A DNA stretch of 64,000 bases, from positions 62,001 to 126,000 of the forward strand of contig NZ_JASAMB010000009.1 in NCBI RefSeq assembly GCF_029948125.1, in the 5' to 3' direction. This stretch comes from Catellatospora sp. KI3. Its GTDB lineage: Bacteria; Actinomycetota; Actinomycetes; Mycobacteriales; Micromonosporaceae. The translations under genes and the position numbers were made by a program. This document shows positions 50,987 to 60,164 of the stretch, in pieces (positions within the stretch are counted from its first letter, which is position 1; every line of letters begins with the position of its first letter). The notes beneath the pieces are model-generated. The model worked only from the letters and a program-made list of their open reading frames with translations. It searched no databases and was not told where the DNA came from.

Positions 50987-51880
50987 GTGAGTGGCGGACC
51001 GCTGGACGGCGTCGACACGGTGCGGTGGCACCGGCTGCACCACGCGTACGGGGCGGCGACCGACGTGCCCGATCAGCTTCGCGCGCTGCGCGGCCCCGAC
51101 CCGGACCGGCGCGGCGCGGCCCTGTCGCGGCTGTCCGGCAGCGTCTACCACCAGGGCACCAGGTGGCAGGCCAGCCAGGCGGTCGTGCCGTTCCTGGTCG
51201 CGCTGGTCGACGACGCCGGGACGCCGGACCGGGCCGCCGTCCTCGAACTGCTGCGCAAGGTCGCGATCGGCGACCGGCGCGACGACGAGCTGCCCTTCGA
51301 CCCGGCGCGCGCGTTCGCGGCGGCCGACGCTTTCGACAGCGTCCGCGACGGGAGCCTGCTGCTGCGGTTCTTCGCGGAGGAGGACGAGTTCACCGAGGAC
51401 GAGATCGGCGTGCTGGACGGCGCGGCGGTGAGCTGGGCGGCCGACAGCTACTTCGGCGCGGCGGCCTGCCTGGACGCCGTCGTCAGCTGGGTGTCGGACC
51501 CGGACGACGAGGTGGCCGCCAGGGCGGCGGCCCTTACCGCCTGGTTCCAGCCCACGGCTGCTCGCGTGGCCGCGCTGGTCGCGGTGCCCGAGGGCCGGAC
51601 GCGGGTCAGGGCGAGCGCGAACCTGGTGCTGGCCCATACGCCGTCGGCGGATCCGCGCGTCGACCTGCTGCTGCGCGAGCTGACCGGTTCGGACAGCGAG
51701 ACGGTCGCGGTCACGGCGGCTGTCGCCGAGGCGTACCGCCGCGGGGGAGCGGTGTCCGAGGAGGCGTTGTCGGTCCTGGCCGGCGTGGCCGAGCGGGACG
51801 ATCTGGCGGCGGTCGCGGGGTGGGACCGGGCCCTGCGCGGTTTCGTGATGCTCGCGCTGCGGCGTCTCGGCCTGGGCTGA
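50987..51880 (+). CDS. HEAT-repeat-like protein
   Basis: The 297-residue, almost fully helical protein has repeated helical pairs: VYHQGTRWQASQAVVPFLVALVDDAGTPDRAAVLELLRKVA, SYFGAAACLDAVVSWVSDPDDEVAARAAALTAWF and RVRASANLVLAHTPSADPRVDLLLREL. These fit HEAT/PBS-type repeats used for protein binding. There is no catalytic motif. It is the second gene of a small operon. GTG 50987 is used, with GGCG-rich sequence but no strong ribosome site; translation may depend on the upstream gene. Confidence 0.75.
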   Translation: MSGGPLDGVDTVRWHRLHHAYGAATDVPDQLRALRGPDPDRRGAALSRLSGSVYHQGTRWQASQAVVPFLVALVDDAGTPDRAAVLELLRKVAIGDRRDDELPFDPARAFAAADAFDSVRDGSLLLRFFAEEDEFTEDEIGVLDGAAVSWAADSYFGAAACLDAVVSWVSDPDDEVAARAAALTAWFQPTAARVAALVAVPEGRTRVRASANLVLAHTPSADPRVDLLLRELTGSDSETVAVTAAVAEAYRRGGAVSEEALSVLAGVAERDDLAAVAGWDRALRGFVMLALRRLGLG

Positions 51881-51893
51881 GAAACGGCTCGGG

Positions 51894-51921
51894 CCGTGGC
51901 CGCCGGTGTCGGCGGCCACGG
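51894..51921. terminator. terminator after the HEAT-like gene
   Basis: CCGTGGCCGCC (51894-51904) pairs with 51911-51921 around a 6-base loop between two convergent genes. Confidence 0.75.
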
Positions 51922-51945
51922 TCCGGGGTGAGCGGAGCCGGGGCG

Positions 51946-53505
51946 TCAGCCGACCTGAGCGTGGCCGGCGGCGTCGCGGCGGCCCAGGTGCGGGTGCAGC
52001 TCGACCGGCTCGGCGGGCAGGTCGGCCACGCCCGCCGCGACGGACTCGGCCCGGCGGCGACGGGCCGAGGGCAGGATCAGCGACGCGACCACGGCCAGTA
52101 CCGCGACCCCGGCGCACACCCAGAAGCCGGAGGTGAACGCCTGGTCGGTGGGCAGGCCGCGGGGCGTGGTGTGGCCCGCGATGACGGCCGCGACCACGGC
52201 CGTGCCGATGCTGCCGCCGATGGTGCGCACGATGCTGTTGACGCTGGTCGCCTCACCGGTGTGCGTCGCGGGGACCGACTCGATGATGGCGTTGGACATG
52301 GCCGCGAAGGCCAGGCCCATGCCCGCGCCGGTGAGCAGCCCCGAGACGACCAGCTGCCAGAGCTCGTCGTGGACGGCGGCGGGCAGCGCGTACGCGGCGG
52401 TGACGAGGGTGGCGCCCAGGAACAGCGGCAGCTTGGGGCCGTAGCGGCGGTCCAGCAGGCCGGACAGGGGACCGAACACCAGCATCATCAGCGTGGTCGG
52501 CATCAGGAACAGGCCCGCCTGCGAGACGGTCTTGCCGAAGCCGTACCCGGTGGCGGCGGGCAGTTCCAGCAGCATCGGGATGAGCAGGAACGTGCCGAAC
52601 ATGGCGAACCCGAACGCCAGGCCGACCAGGTTCGTCGCCCAGACGCCCCGGATGGCGAGCAGGCGCATGTTGATGAGCGGCTCGCGTACCCGCAGCTCGA
52701 CCAGGACGAAGGCGATCAGCGCGACCACGCCCACGGCCAGCAGGGTGACGGTCTTGGTCTGGTCCCAGCCCCACTCGCGGCCCTTGCTGATCGCCAGCAG
52801 CAGCGACACCAGCGACACCGACAGGATCGCGGCGCCGAGCACGTCGAGACGGCCGGGGGTGCGCACCGGCGACTCGGGCACGCCGAACAGCACGCCCAGC
52901 AGGGCCACGCCGATCAGCATCAGCGGGAACCAGAACAGCCACTCCCAGGACAGGTGCTCCACGATCGGCCCGGCCAGCACGATGCCCAGGCCGGCGCCGA
53001 TACCGAAGATGGCCGAGAGCAGGCCGACGGTGACGCTGACCTTCTCGCGCGGCAGCTCGTCGCGGACGATGCCGATCGACAGCGGCATGATCGCGCCCGC
53101 CGCGCCCTGCAGCGCCCGCGCCGCCACCAGCACCGGCAGCGTCGTGGACAGCGCCGCCAGCAGCGTGCCCGCCGCGAGCAGCACCAGCACGACCAGCATC
53201 ATCTTGCGCTTGCCCACCATGTCGCCCAGGCGGCCGAGGATCGGCGTCAGCACCGACGCCGACAGCAGGTACGCCGTGAGCACCCAGCTGATGTCGCCGG
53301 TGGAGCTGTGCAGGTCCTGGGCGATGATCGGCAGCGCCGGGGCGACCAGCGACTGCAGCACCGCGAAGGCGAGGCCGCCCAGTGAGAGGAACAGCACCAC
53401 CAGGGTGCTGTTGGCGTGGCGGCCGCTGCGGACCGCCGGTTCGGGCACGGCGGCCGGGTGGGCCGCGCCGGTGGGCGCGCCCACCGTCTTCACTACGTGT
53501 TCCAT
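51946..53505 (-). CDS. MFS drug exporter, DHA2 family (14 TM)
   Basis: The 519-residue transporter has 14 predicted membrane helices. DHA2 features include AFAVLQSLVAPALPIIAQDLHSSTGDISWVLTAYLLSASVLTPILGRLGDMVGKRKMM (motif A at its end) and the motif-C-like IFGIGAGLGIVLAGPIVEHLSWEWLFWF. It exports hydrophobic or cationic drugs using the proton gradient. GGGAAGCA precedes ATG 53505. It is divergent from a TetR gene with shared inverted repeats, so the TetR protein is the likely repressor. Confidence 0.94.
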   Translation of the reverse strand: MEHVVKTVGAPTGAAHPAAVPEPAVRSGRHANSTLVVLFLSLGGLAFAVLQSLVAPALPIIAQDLHSSTGDISWVLTAYLLSASVLTPILGRLGDMVGKRKMMLVVLVLLAAGTLLAALSTTLPVLVAARALQGAAGAIMPLSIGIVRDELPREKVSVTVGLLSAIFGIGAGLGIVLAGPIVEHLSWEWLFWFPLMLIGVALLGVLFGVPESPVRTPGRLDVLGAAILSVSLVSLLLAISKGREWGWDQTKTVTLLAVGVVALIAFVLVELRVREPLINMRLLAIRGVWATNLVGLAFGFAMFGTFLLIPMLLELPAATGYGFGKTVSQAGLFLMPTTLMMLVFGPLSGLLDRRYGPKLPLFLGATLVTAAYALPAAVHDELWQLVVSGLLTGAGMGLAFAAMSNAIIESVPATHTGEATSVNSIVRTIGGSIGTAVVAAVIAGHTTPRGLPTDQAFTSGFWVCAGVAVLAVVASLILPSARRRRAESVAAGVADLPAEPVELHPHLGRRDAAGHAQVG

Positions 53506-53517
53506 TGCTTCCCGCCG

Positions 53518-53580
53518 AAGTAAACGTCTGATTACTTCGACGTTATGCCGGAGCTTCCCGCTAAGTCAACAGTCGTTTAC
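53518..53580. promoter_or_regulatory. TetR operator region between MFS exporter and TetR genes
   Basis: AAGTAA-N8-TTACTT at 53518-53537 is a perfect 6-bp inverted repeat. GTAAACG at 53520-53526 recurs inverted as CGTTTAC at 53574-53580. The two sites lie on either side of the presumed divergent promoters. Confidence 0.72.
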
Positions 53581-53626
53581 ATCACATGACTCGGCAGTTA
53601 CGCTATTGACGGAGGAGGACGAGCCG

Positions 53627-54241
53627 ATGACTGTGGGAACCGACCGGGACTCGGGTACCCGGCGACGCGACGCGGCCAAGACGCGCCAGCTGCTGCTGGA
53701 GGTCGCGCGACGCCGCTTCGCCCGCGACGGGTACGCGGCCGCCACCGTGCGCGACATCGCCGACGAGGCGGGTGTCAACGTCGCACTGATCAACCGCTAC
53801 TTCGACTCCAAGGAAGGGCTGTTCGAGGCCTGCCTCGGCTACGCCGTCGAGGAGCTGGCCCGCGCCGCGGGCGACGTGCCGCGCACCGACATACCCGCCG
53901 CGATCGCGCAGCAGGCGGCGGGCACCACCCCCGAGGGCGGGCCCAACCAGGTGCTGCTCCTGCTGCTGCGCTCCTCCGGCGACGAACGCACCGAGCAGAT
54001 GCGGCTCGGCGTGCTGCGCCGCTTCGCCGAACGCCTGGCCGCGACCGCGGGCTGGCAGCCCGACCGGCCCGACGACGGCCAGCTCATGCTGCGCGCCCAG
54101 CTGGTGCTCTCCGCCGCCATCGGCGTCACCCTGCTGCGCGCCTCCGGCCTGCAGCCCCTCACCTACGCGGGCGAACGGGACCTGGTCGAACCCCTGCGCG
54201 ACCTCGTCAACGGAGTCCTGCGCGCCACCCGCCCCGAGTAG
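53627..54241 (+). CDS. TetR-family regulator of the adjacent MFS exporter
   Basis: The 204-residue protein has the helix-turn-helix KTRQLLLEVARRRFARDGYAAATVRDIADEAGVNVALINRYFDSKEGLFEACLGYAVEEL at residues 18-75. The rest is a helical ligand-binding domain. GGAGGAGGACGAGCCG precedes ATG 53627. The divergent arrangement with the exporter and the palindromes between them make it the probable drug-responsive repressor. The longer frame starting at 52493 lies over the exporter and is rejected. Confidence 0.9.
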   Translation: MTVGTDRDSGTRRRDAAKTRQLLLEVARRRFARDGYAAATVRDIADEAGVNVALINRYFDSKEGLFEACLGYAVEELARAAGDVPRTDIPAAIAQQAAGTTPEGGPNQVLLLLLRSSGDERTEQMRLGVLRRFAERLAATAGWQPDRPDDGQLMLRAQLVLSAAIGVTLLRASGLQPLTYAGERDLVEPLRDLVNGVLRATRPE

Positions 54242-54276
54242 GCGCACCGGTCGAGACGCTCGGCGCCGGATCGAGG

Positions 54277-54314
54277 CCCTGTCGGACGGCACGTGGCCGC
54301 GCCGCCCGACAGGG
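54277..54314 (+). terminator. hairpin after the TetR gene
   Basis: CCCTGTCGG (54277-54285) pairs with CCGACAGGG (54306-54314) around a 20-base loop, 36 bp after the TetR stop codon. Confidence 0.55.
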
Positions 54315-54416
54315 ACTCGATCGAACGCGAGGCCAGTCGAGGTCTTGCAGCTCCGCACGCAGCCCGGCCACCCGCGCCATGTAGTCGCTCTCGGCGAGCT
54401 CCCCGGGCTCCGGGCG

Positions 54417-54478
54417 TGCAGTTTCGGGGAAACTGCACGAAAGGCAGCCGAGATTCGTGCAGTTTCCCCGAAACTGCA
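54417..54478. repeat. palindromic repeat family 1, copy 3
   Basis: There are perfect 25-bp arms (54417-54441 and 54454-54478) with a 12-base loop. Each arm is itself a palindrome (GCAGTTT-CGGGG-AAACTGC), so the element can fold either as one long hairpin or two short ones. It shares AGCCGAGATTCGTGCA of its right half with the copy at 8461. Confidence 0.9.
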
Positions 54479-54530
54479 GACGGCTCGGGCGCCCGCGTCC
54501 GCGCCCGCGCGGAGTCTGGTGTGGGCGGGG

Positions 54531-54740
54531 TCAGTGGTCGGCGAGGCCGCCGGGCCAGACGACGGCCTGGGCCGCGATGATCTTCTCGCCGTCGAAGGTG
54601 ATCGAGGCGCTGCCGTGCAGGCGGTAGCCCAGGTCGAGCACCTCGCTGACCCTGCGGCAGAACTTGTCGTCGTCCGCCCCGGTCAGCAGCCGGTATCGGG
54701 GCAGCCCCTGCGGAGGCTGGTTCGGCAGGCCATCGCTCAT
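54531..54740 (-). CDS. DUF1737 small protein
   Basis: The 69-residue protein consists of the DUF1737 core PRYRLLTGADDDKFCRRVSEVLDLGYRLHGSASITFDGEKIIAAQAVVW. The fold is small beta-alpha-beta with unknown role. ATG 54740 is chosen because the family begins close to there. The frame is open to 54821, but the extra sequence is of unlike composition. It stands alone upstream of the two-component genes on the same strand, separated by the family-1 repeat from the TetR gene. Confidence 0.85.
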   Translation of the reverse strand: MSDGLPNQPPQGLPRYRLLTGADDDKFCRRVSEVLDLGYRLHGSASITFDGEKIIAAQAVVWPGGLADH

Positions 54741-54884
54741 ATCGCCAGCATGGCACGAACCGCCGCCCCAGCTCAGGCGGTCGCGACGGTGGTCGTCGCG
54801 ATCATCCGAGTCGCCGGGCACCCGGGCGTATCTTGACCGCCCGTACCCCCCGATCGCCCGGCGACTCGACCCGCACCCGGCCGG

Positions 54885-55529
54885 TCAGGGGAGGAGGCGG
54901 TGCTCCCAGGCCCAGGCGGCGATCTCGACGCGGTTGCGGGCGCCGAGTTTGGCCTGGACGCTGCCCAGGTGGGTCTTGACCGTGCCCAGCGAGATGAACA
55001 GCTGCGCGGCGATCTCGGCGTTGGTCAGGCCCCGGGCGGTCAGCTTGACCACGTCGAGTTCGCGCGGGGACAGGCCCTGGTCGTCGCCGGTACGGCCGGG
55101 CAGGTGCGGCGTCAGGTGCGCCAGTAGCCGCACCGTGACGGAGGGGCTGATCAGCGAGTCGCCCGACGCGGCCGCCCGCACCGCCTCGACCAGCAGCGCC
55201 GGTCCGGAGTCCTTCAGCAGGAAGCCGCAGGCGCCGTTGCGCAGCGCGGCATGCACGTACTCGTCGAGGTCGAAGGTGGTCACCACGACGACCTTCGGCG
55301 GGTCGGCCACGCCGGGGCCGGCGAGCTGGCGCAGCGCCTCCAGCCCGTCGAGGCGGGGCATCCGGATGTCCATCAGCGCCACGTCGGGCCGGAGGCGGCG
55401 GGCCAGGGCGACCGCTTCGACCCCGTCGGCGGCCTCGCCGACCACCTCCATGTCCGGCTGCGCCCCGATGATCATGCCGAAGCCGGTACGCACCATCGCC
55501 TGGTCATCGGCGATCATCACCCGGATCAC
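54885..55529 (-). CDS. NarL/LuxR-type response regulator
   Basis: The 214-residue regulator has a receiver domain with phospho-acceptor D54 (VALMDIRMPRLDG), acidic pair D8-D9 and a conserved Lys in GFLLKDSGPA. The C-terminal LuxR helix-turn-helix is LSPRELDVVKLTARGLTNAEIAAQLFISLGTVKTHLGSVQAKLGARNRVEIAAWAWEH. GTG 55529 overlaps the stop of the kinase gene (GTGA), so the pair is coupled. It probably activates the divergent ABC transporter operon at 56848. Confidence 0.94.
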   Translation of the reverse strand: MIRVMIADDQAMVRTGFGMIIGAQPDMEVVGEAADGVEAVALARRLRPDVALMDIRMPRLDGLEALRQLAGPGVADPPKVVVVTTFDLDEYVHAALRNGACGFLLKDSGPALLVEAVRAAASGDSLISPSVTVRLLAHLTPHLPGRTGDDQGLSPRELDVVKLTARGLTNAEIAAQLFISLGTVKTHLGSVQAKLGARNRVEIAAWAWEHRLLP

Positions 55530-56701
55530 AGCGCCTCCCGCCAGGTCAGCGGCATCGCCACGTCGACGAGCCAGCCTCGCTCGATACCCGGACCGGCGTT
55601 GATCCGGCCACCGACTGCCCGGACCCGCTCGCCCAGCCCGACCAGCCCGTAACCGCGCTCCCGGGCACCGACCGGGCGCGGCGGGGCGCCGTCGTCGGCC
55701 ACCCGGACGAACAGCCAGCCGGACGCGCGGCGCACCGACACGTCCACTACCCGCGCGTTGACCGCGTGCCGCCGTACGTTGGTCAGCGCCTCCATCACCA
55801 CCCGGTAGGCGCTGGTGGAGACCTCGACCGGCAGGTCGTCCAGCAGCCCGTCGACATGCAGCCGGGCCACCGCGGGGCTGGACTGGTTGAACCGCTCCAG
55901 CAGCGGCGGCAGGTCGCCCGCCCCGGCCAGCGGCGCCAGCGGCGCCTCCGGTTCGCGCAGCACGCTGACCATCCGGCGCATCGACGCCATGGTCTCGGCT
56001 CCGGCCGCCTCGATCTGTTCGAGGGCGACCAGTGCCCGCCGCGGGTCCTGCTCGGCGACGTACCGGGCGCCCTGGGCCTGCACGATGATGCCGGTCACGT
56101 GGTGGGCGATGAAGTCGTGCAGGTCGCGCGCGAACTCGGCGCGCTGGGCCGTGCGGACCTCCTCCAGTGCGCGCCGCCGCCCGGTGTCCATCATCCGCAT
56201 GTACACCCCGGCGGTGCCCACGCCCGCCGCGGCCAGGCCGAGCAGCATCCCGATGATGATCATCCGGTTGTCGGTGCCGCTGCGCAGCGGCAGCAGCGTC
56301 ACGGCGGCGCCCAGGCCCAGCACGGCCCACGGCGCGGTCCAGGCCGGTGCCAGCCGAGCGGTGACGTACAGCAGCCCCAGCAGCCCGGCCGTCTCGGCCA
56401 GCCCCCAGCTGCCGCCGCCGTAATCGGCGGACCGGCCGAGCAGGAAGAGCAGCCCGGTGACGCCGAGTGACCCCACCGCGCCGAGCAGCGCGAACCACGG
56501 CAGCGGCTTCGAGCCGGGTCGGTGCGGGAACAGCCAGATCGCGGCGACGGCCAGGGCGGGCAGCACCCGGACCAGGATGTGCAGCGGGTTCTCGTACAGC
56601 ATGCCGTAGCGCAGGTCGATTAGGCCGAGCACGGCGAGGCCGACGAAGGCGGCGAACCGGCCCAGGAGCAGCAGCCAGGGGCGCAGGGGGGAGGTCGTCA
56701 T
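55526..56701 (-). CDS. two-component sensor histidine kinase (HisKA_3)
   Basis: The 391-residue kinase has five or six membrane helices in residues 8-165 and almost no extracytoplasmic domain, which suggests sensing within the membrane. The phospho-acceptor H195 lies in FARDLHDFIAHHVTGI and the ATP-binding domain in VVMEALTNVRRHA and RERGYGLVGLGERVRAVGG. ATG 56701 is preferred. The frame continues to 56827 without a ribosome site. It is coupled to the response regulator and diverges from the FtsX-type ABC transporter, a common pairing for peptide-antibiotic detection. Confidence 0.93.
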   Translation of the reverse strand: MTTSPLRPWLLLLGRFAAFVGLAVLGLIDLRYGMLYENPLHILVRVLPALAVAAIWLFPHRPGSKPLPWFALLGAVGSLGVTGLLFLLGRSADYGGGSWGLAETAGLLGLLYVTARLAPAWTAPWAVLGLGAAVTLLPLRSGTDNRMIIIGMLLGLAAAGVGTAGVYMRMMDTGRRRALEEVRTAQRAEFARDLHDFIAHHVTGIIVQAQGARYVAEQDPRRALVALEQIEAAGAETMASMRRMVSVLREPEAPLAPLAGAGDLPPLLERFNQSSPAVARLHVDGLLDDLPVEVSTSAYRVVMEALTNVRRHAVNARVVDVSVRRASGWLFVRVADDGAPPRPVGARERGYGLVGLGERVRAVGGRINAGPGIERGWLVDVAMPLTWREAL

Positions 56702-56847
56702 CGTCACCCAGGGTAGCCACTGGTCGGCGGGGCCGGATCGGCCGAAAGTCATAGCGGCGCCGGGGGCGAACCCCGCCCGCGGCCGATGCGCCGGGCACCG
56801 CCGCCACGGCAGGCTCTGCTGCGACAACGGGCTTCCCTGGAGGACAT

Positions 56848-57606
56848 GTGAGTACGCAGCAAACCGTCACCACACCGGTCTACGCGGTGGCCGCGGTGGA
56901 CCTGGTCAAGGTGTACGGCCGCGGCGACGCCGCGGTGCGCGCCCTGGACGGCGTGACGGTCGGCTTCACCCGGGCCGAGTTCACAGCGATCATGGGCCCG
57001 TCCGGGTCCGGCAAGTCGACGCTGATGCACTGCCTGGCCGGGCTGGACAACGCGACCTCGGGGCAGGCGCTGCTCGGCGGGACGGACCTCACCCGGCTCG
57101 ACGACCGGGTGCTGACCAAGGTCCGGCGGGAGCGGATCGGCTTCGTCTTCCAGTCGTTCAACCTGCTGCCGCAGCTCAGCGCGGTACGCAACATCACCCT
57201 GCCGCTGGACCTGGCCGGGCGCAGGCCGGAGCCGGAGCTGTTCGACTACCTGGTCAGCTCGCTGGGGCTGGGGGACCGGCTCGACCACCGGCCCAGCGAG
57301 CTGTCCGGCGGGCAGCAGCAGCGGGTGGCGCTGGCCCGGGCGCTGGTGTCGCGGCCGGAGGTGGTCTTCGCCGACGAGCCGACCGGCAACCTCGACTCGG
57401 CCTCCGGCGCGCAGGTGCTGGCGCTGCTGCGCGACGCGGTGCGCGACCTCGGCCAGACGGTCGTCATGGTCACCCACGATCCGACCGCCGCCGCGTACGC
57501 CGACCGGGTCGTGCTGCTGGCCGACGGGCGGGTCGCCGGTGACCTGGACCGGCCCGAGCGGGCCGCCATCGTCGAGGCGCTGGCGCAGCAGGCGGTGCCG
57601 CGATGA
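56848..57606 (+). CDS. ABC transporter ATP-binding protein (LolD/MacB-type)
   Basis: The 252-residue ATPase has Walker A GPSGSGKST, signature LSGGQQQRVALARAL, Walker B VVFADEPTGNLD and H-loop VTHDPTAAAYADR. The sequence class is the MacB/LolD family that powers FtsX-type permeases. GTG 56848 follows GGAGGAC; an ATG two bases earlier is out of frame. It overlaps the permease gene by 4 bp (ATGA). With the divergent two-component system it looks like an antimicrobial-peptide sensing or resistance module. Confidence 0.95.
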   Translation: MSTQQTVTTPVYAVAAVDLVKVYGRGDAAVRALDGVTVGFTRAEFTAIMGPSGSGKSTLMHCLAGLDNATSGQALLGGTDLTRLDDRVLTKVRRERIGFVFQSFNLLPQLSAVRNITLPLDLAGRRPEPELFDYLVSSLGLGDRLDHRPSELSGGQQQRVALARALVSRPEVVFADEPTGNLDSASGAQVLALLRDAVRDLGQTVVMVTHDPTAAAYADRVVLLADGRVAGDLDRPERAAIVEALAQQAVPR

Positions 57607-60164
57607 ACCGGGCGGTGCTGCGTACGCAGCTGGCCGGGGTGGCCCGGCACCCGGCCCGGCTGCTGCTCACCGGGCTGGCCGTGCTCGTCGCCTCGTTCAC
57701 GGTCTGCGCCACGATGCTGGCCCAGCAGGTCACCGAGCGCACCCTGCTGCAGAACCTGAGCGGCACGCCGGAGCAGGTCGCGTTCGTGCTGGGCGACGAG
57801 TCGGCCCCGGCGCCCGCGCACGCCCTGGACCGGGTCCGGGCGGTGCCGGGCGTGGCCGAGGCGGTGGGCAGGTTCGCCACCGGGGTGCAGCTGGGCACCG
57901 GGTCGTCCGGCGCGTACCTGCAGGTGACCGCCGATCCGGGCACCGGCCCGCTGGCGCTGGCCCGTGCGGTCGAGGGGCGGTATCCGCAGGCCCGGTACGA
58001 GATCGCGATCACGCCGCGTACCGCCGACCGGATGAGCCTGGCCGTTGGCTCGGTCCTGCACGCCCGGACGGGTCCGGACACGCCGCCGGTGGACCTGACC
58101 GTGACCGGCGTCGTGGAGACGCCGTACGACTTCGGCGCCCAGTCGTACGCGCTGGCGGAGACCGTGGTCGCGCTGGCGCCCGACGGCCCGAGCGGCCGGA
58201 TCGAGGTGCGGCTGGCCGACGGGGCGTCGGAGTCCGAGGTGCGGTTGCGGCTGCGGCAGGTGCTCGACAGCGAACCCCGCCCGACCATGTCCGACGGGCA
58301 GCAGCTGCCGGTCCCGGGCCTGCGCACCGGCGCCGAGGTACGCGCCGAGGAGGCGGTCGCCGCGCTGGAGGAGATCGAGACGATCTTCACGTTCGTGTCC
58401 GTCTTCGTGGCCGTCGCCGTGATCGCCGCCGCGCTGGTAGTCGCCTCCACCTTCCGGATCGTGTTCGCCCAGCGCACCCGGCAGCTCGCCCTGCTGCGCG
58501 CGATCGGCGCCGGCCGGGGCGGCATCGCCCGGGCGCTGGCCGTCGAGGGCGCGGTCACCGGCCTGGTCGCCAGCGTCACCGGGGTCCTGGCCGCGTTCGC
58601 CGTCGGCTACGGCCTGCCGCCGCTGTCCGGGCTGTTCGGCGCGCAGATCCTGGGGCCCGGCACGCCTCCGCCCGCCGCGCTGGCCGTGGTCGCGGGCGCG
58701 GTGCTGCTGACCGTCGGCGCGGTGCTGGCCCCGGCGCGCTCGGCCGCCCGCGTCGCCCCGCTGGCCGCCCTGCGGACGGCGCAGACCACCGCGTCCCGGC
58801 GCGACATCGGGGTGCTGCGGTTGGGGGCCGGACTGCTGCTCGCCGCCGCGGCGGTCGGGTCGGCGCTGCTCGTGGGGACGATGCTGCCGGGCCGGGACCC
58901 GGAGAACTACGACCCGATGCCGGTACTGCTCGGCGTCGTGGCCTCCGGCCTGCTGGCGTTCCTCGCCCTGATGCTGCTGGGCCCGCTGCTGGTACGCCCG
59001 GTGCTGTGGATCGTCGGGTGGCCGCTGCGCCGCCTCGGCCCGGTCGGGCGGCTGGCCGTCGGCGGCATCGGCGGGGCGCCGCGCCGCGCCGCCGCGATCT
59101 CGGTCGTCGTCGCCCTCGGCGTGACCCTGATCGCCGGGGTCCTGGTCGGCAGCGCGTCGATCCAGGTCCTGGCCGACCGGGAGATGGCCCTGTCCACCCC
59201 CGCCGACTTCGAGGTCACCGCCGACGGGCAGCCGATCCCGGCGGCCGTGGCCGACCAGGTCCGGTCCCGCCCCGAGCTGGCGCACACCGCCGGGTACCGG
59301 CGCCTGGACGAGCTGCACGTCGACGCCGACCCGCAGGCCGCGTACGACGCCAACGACCTCGACCTGGCCGCGCTGCCCGCGCTGGGCGGAGTCGACGTCG
59401 AGGCCGGGTCGCTGGCCGAGGCGGGGCCGGGCCGGGTGGTGCTGGCCGGGTACCTCGCCGACATCCTGGGCAAGCACTCGGGCGACCAGCTCACGCTGTC
59501 CCGGGAGGGCCGCAGCGTGCAGGTGAAGGTGGTCGCGGTCCTGCCCGGAGCGGCCCCGCTGCACTCGTCGATGATCCTCGACCGGACCGACCTGGACCGG
59601 CTCGGCGCGGCGGCCGGGTTCACCGGCATCCTGGCCGACGCGGCCCGACCCGGTGAGGACGGCCGCACCGCCGGTCAGCAGGCCCTGCACCGGATCGCCG
59701 CCGACAGCGGCGGGCTGGGGGTCGTGGTGCTTGCCGACGAGCGCGACGCGCACCAGGACGTGCTAAACGCGGTGCTCTGGATCGCGATCGGCCTGGTCGG
59801 GCTCACCGTCCTGATCGCCGTGGTCGGGGTCGGGGCGACCACCGCGCTGTCGGTGGTGGAGCGCATCCGGGAGTCGGGGCTGCTGCGGGCGGTGGGCCTG
59901 TCCCGGGCCGGGCTGCGGACCATGCTGACGACCGAGTCGGGGCTGTACGGCGTCCTCGGGGCGGTCCTCGGGCTGCTGCTCGGGGTGCCGTACGCGTGGC
60001 TGGCGGTGCGGGCGCTGGGCCTGGACGCGCCGCTGGTGCTGCCGGTGCCCGCCCTGGCCGGACTGTTCGCGGCCCTGGTCGCGCTCACCGCCCTGGCCGG
60101 GGTGCTGCCCGCCCGGCGCGCGTCACGGGTCAGCCCGGTCACCGCCCTGGGCGCCGACGACTGA
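57603..60164 (+). CDS. FtsX-like ABC transporter permease
   Basis: The 853-residue permease has a first helix near residues 17-40 (LLLTGLAVLVASFTVCATMLAQQ), a large extracytoplasmic domain, three FtsX helices (about 260-370), a second cluster with a further extracytoplasmic domain (about 500-690), and three C-terminal FtsX helices ending in LPARRASRVSPVTALGADD. This double-FtsX architecture is typical of MacB-like or BceB-like systems that act on membrane-embedded substrates by mechanotransmission. ATG 57603 overlaps the ATPase stop. It is followed by a structured repeat. Confidence 0.94.
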   Translation: MNRAVLRTQLAGVARHPARLLLTGLAVLVASFTVCATMLAQQVTERTLLQNLSGTPEQVAFVLGDESAPAPAHALDRVRAVPGVAEAVGRFATGVQLGTGSSGAYLQVTADPGTGPLALARAVEGRYPQARYEIAITPRTADRMSLAVGSVLHARTGPDTPPVDLTVTGVVETPYDFGAQSYALAETVVALAPDGPSGRIEVRLADGASESEVRLRLRQVLDSEPRPTMSDGQQLPVPGLRTGAEVRAEEAVAALEEIETIFTFVSVFVAVAVIAAALVVASTFRIVFAQRTRQLALLRAIGAGRGGIARALAVEGAVTGLVASVTGVLAAFAVGYGLPPLSGLFGAQILGPGTPPPAALAVVAGAVLLTVGAVLAPARSAARVAPLAALRTAQTTASRRDIGVLRLGAGLLLAAAAVGSALLVGTMLPGRDPENYDPMPVLLGVVASGLLAFLALMLLGPLLVRPVLWIVGWPLRRLGPVGRLAVGGIGGAPRRAAAISVVVALGVTLIAGVLVGSASIQVLADREMALSTPADFEVTADGQPIPAAVADQVRSRPELAHTAGYRRLDELHVDADPQAAYDANDLDLAALPALGGVDVEAGSLAEAGPGRVVLAGYLADILGKHSGDQLTLSREGRSVQVKVVAVLPGAAPLHSSMILDRTDLDRLGAAAGFTGILADAARPGEDGRTAGQQALHRIAADSGGLGVVVLADERDAHQDVLNAVLWIAIGLVGLTVLIAVVGVGATTALSVVERIRESGLLRAVGLSRAGLRTMLTTESGLYGVLGAVLGLLLGVPYAWLAVRALGLDAPLVLPVPALAGLFAALVALTALAGVLPARRASRVSPVTALGADD

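Noticed and set aside
52493..53626. Upstream extension of the TetR gene at 53627
   Set aside because: It is a shadow of the MFS exporter on the other strand and crosses the operator region.
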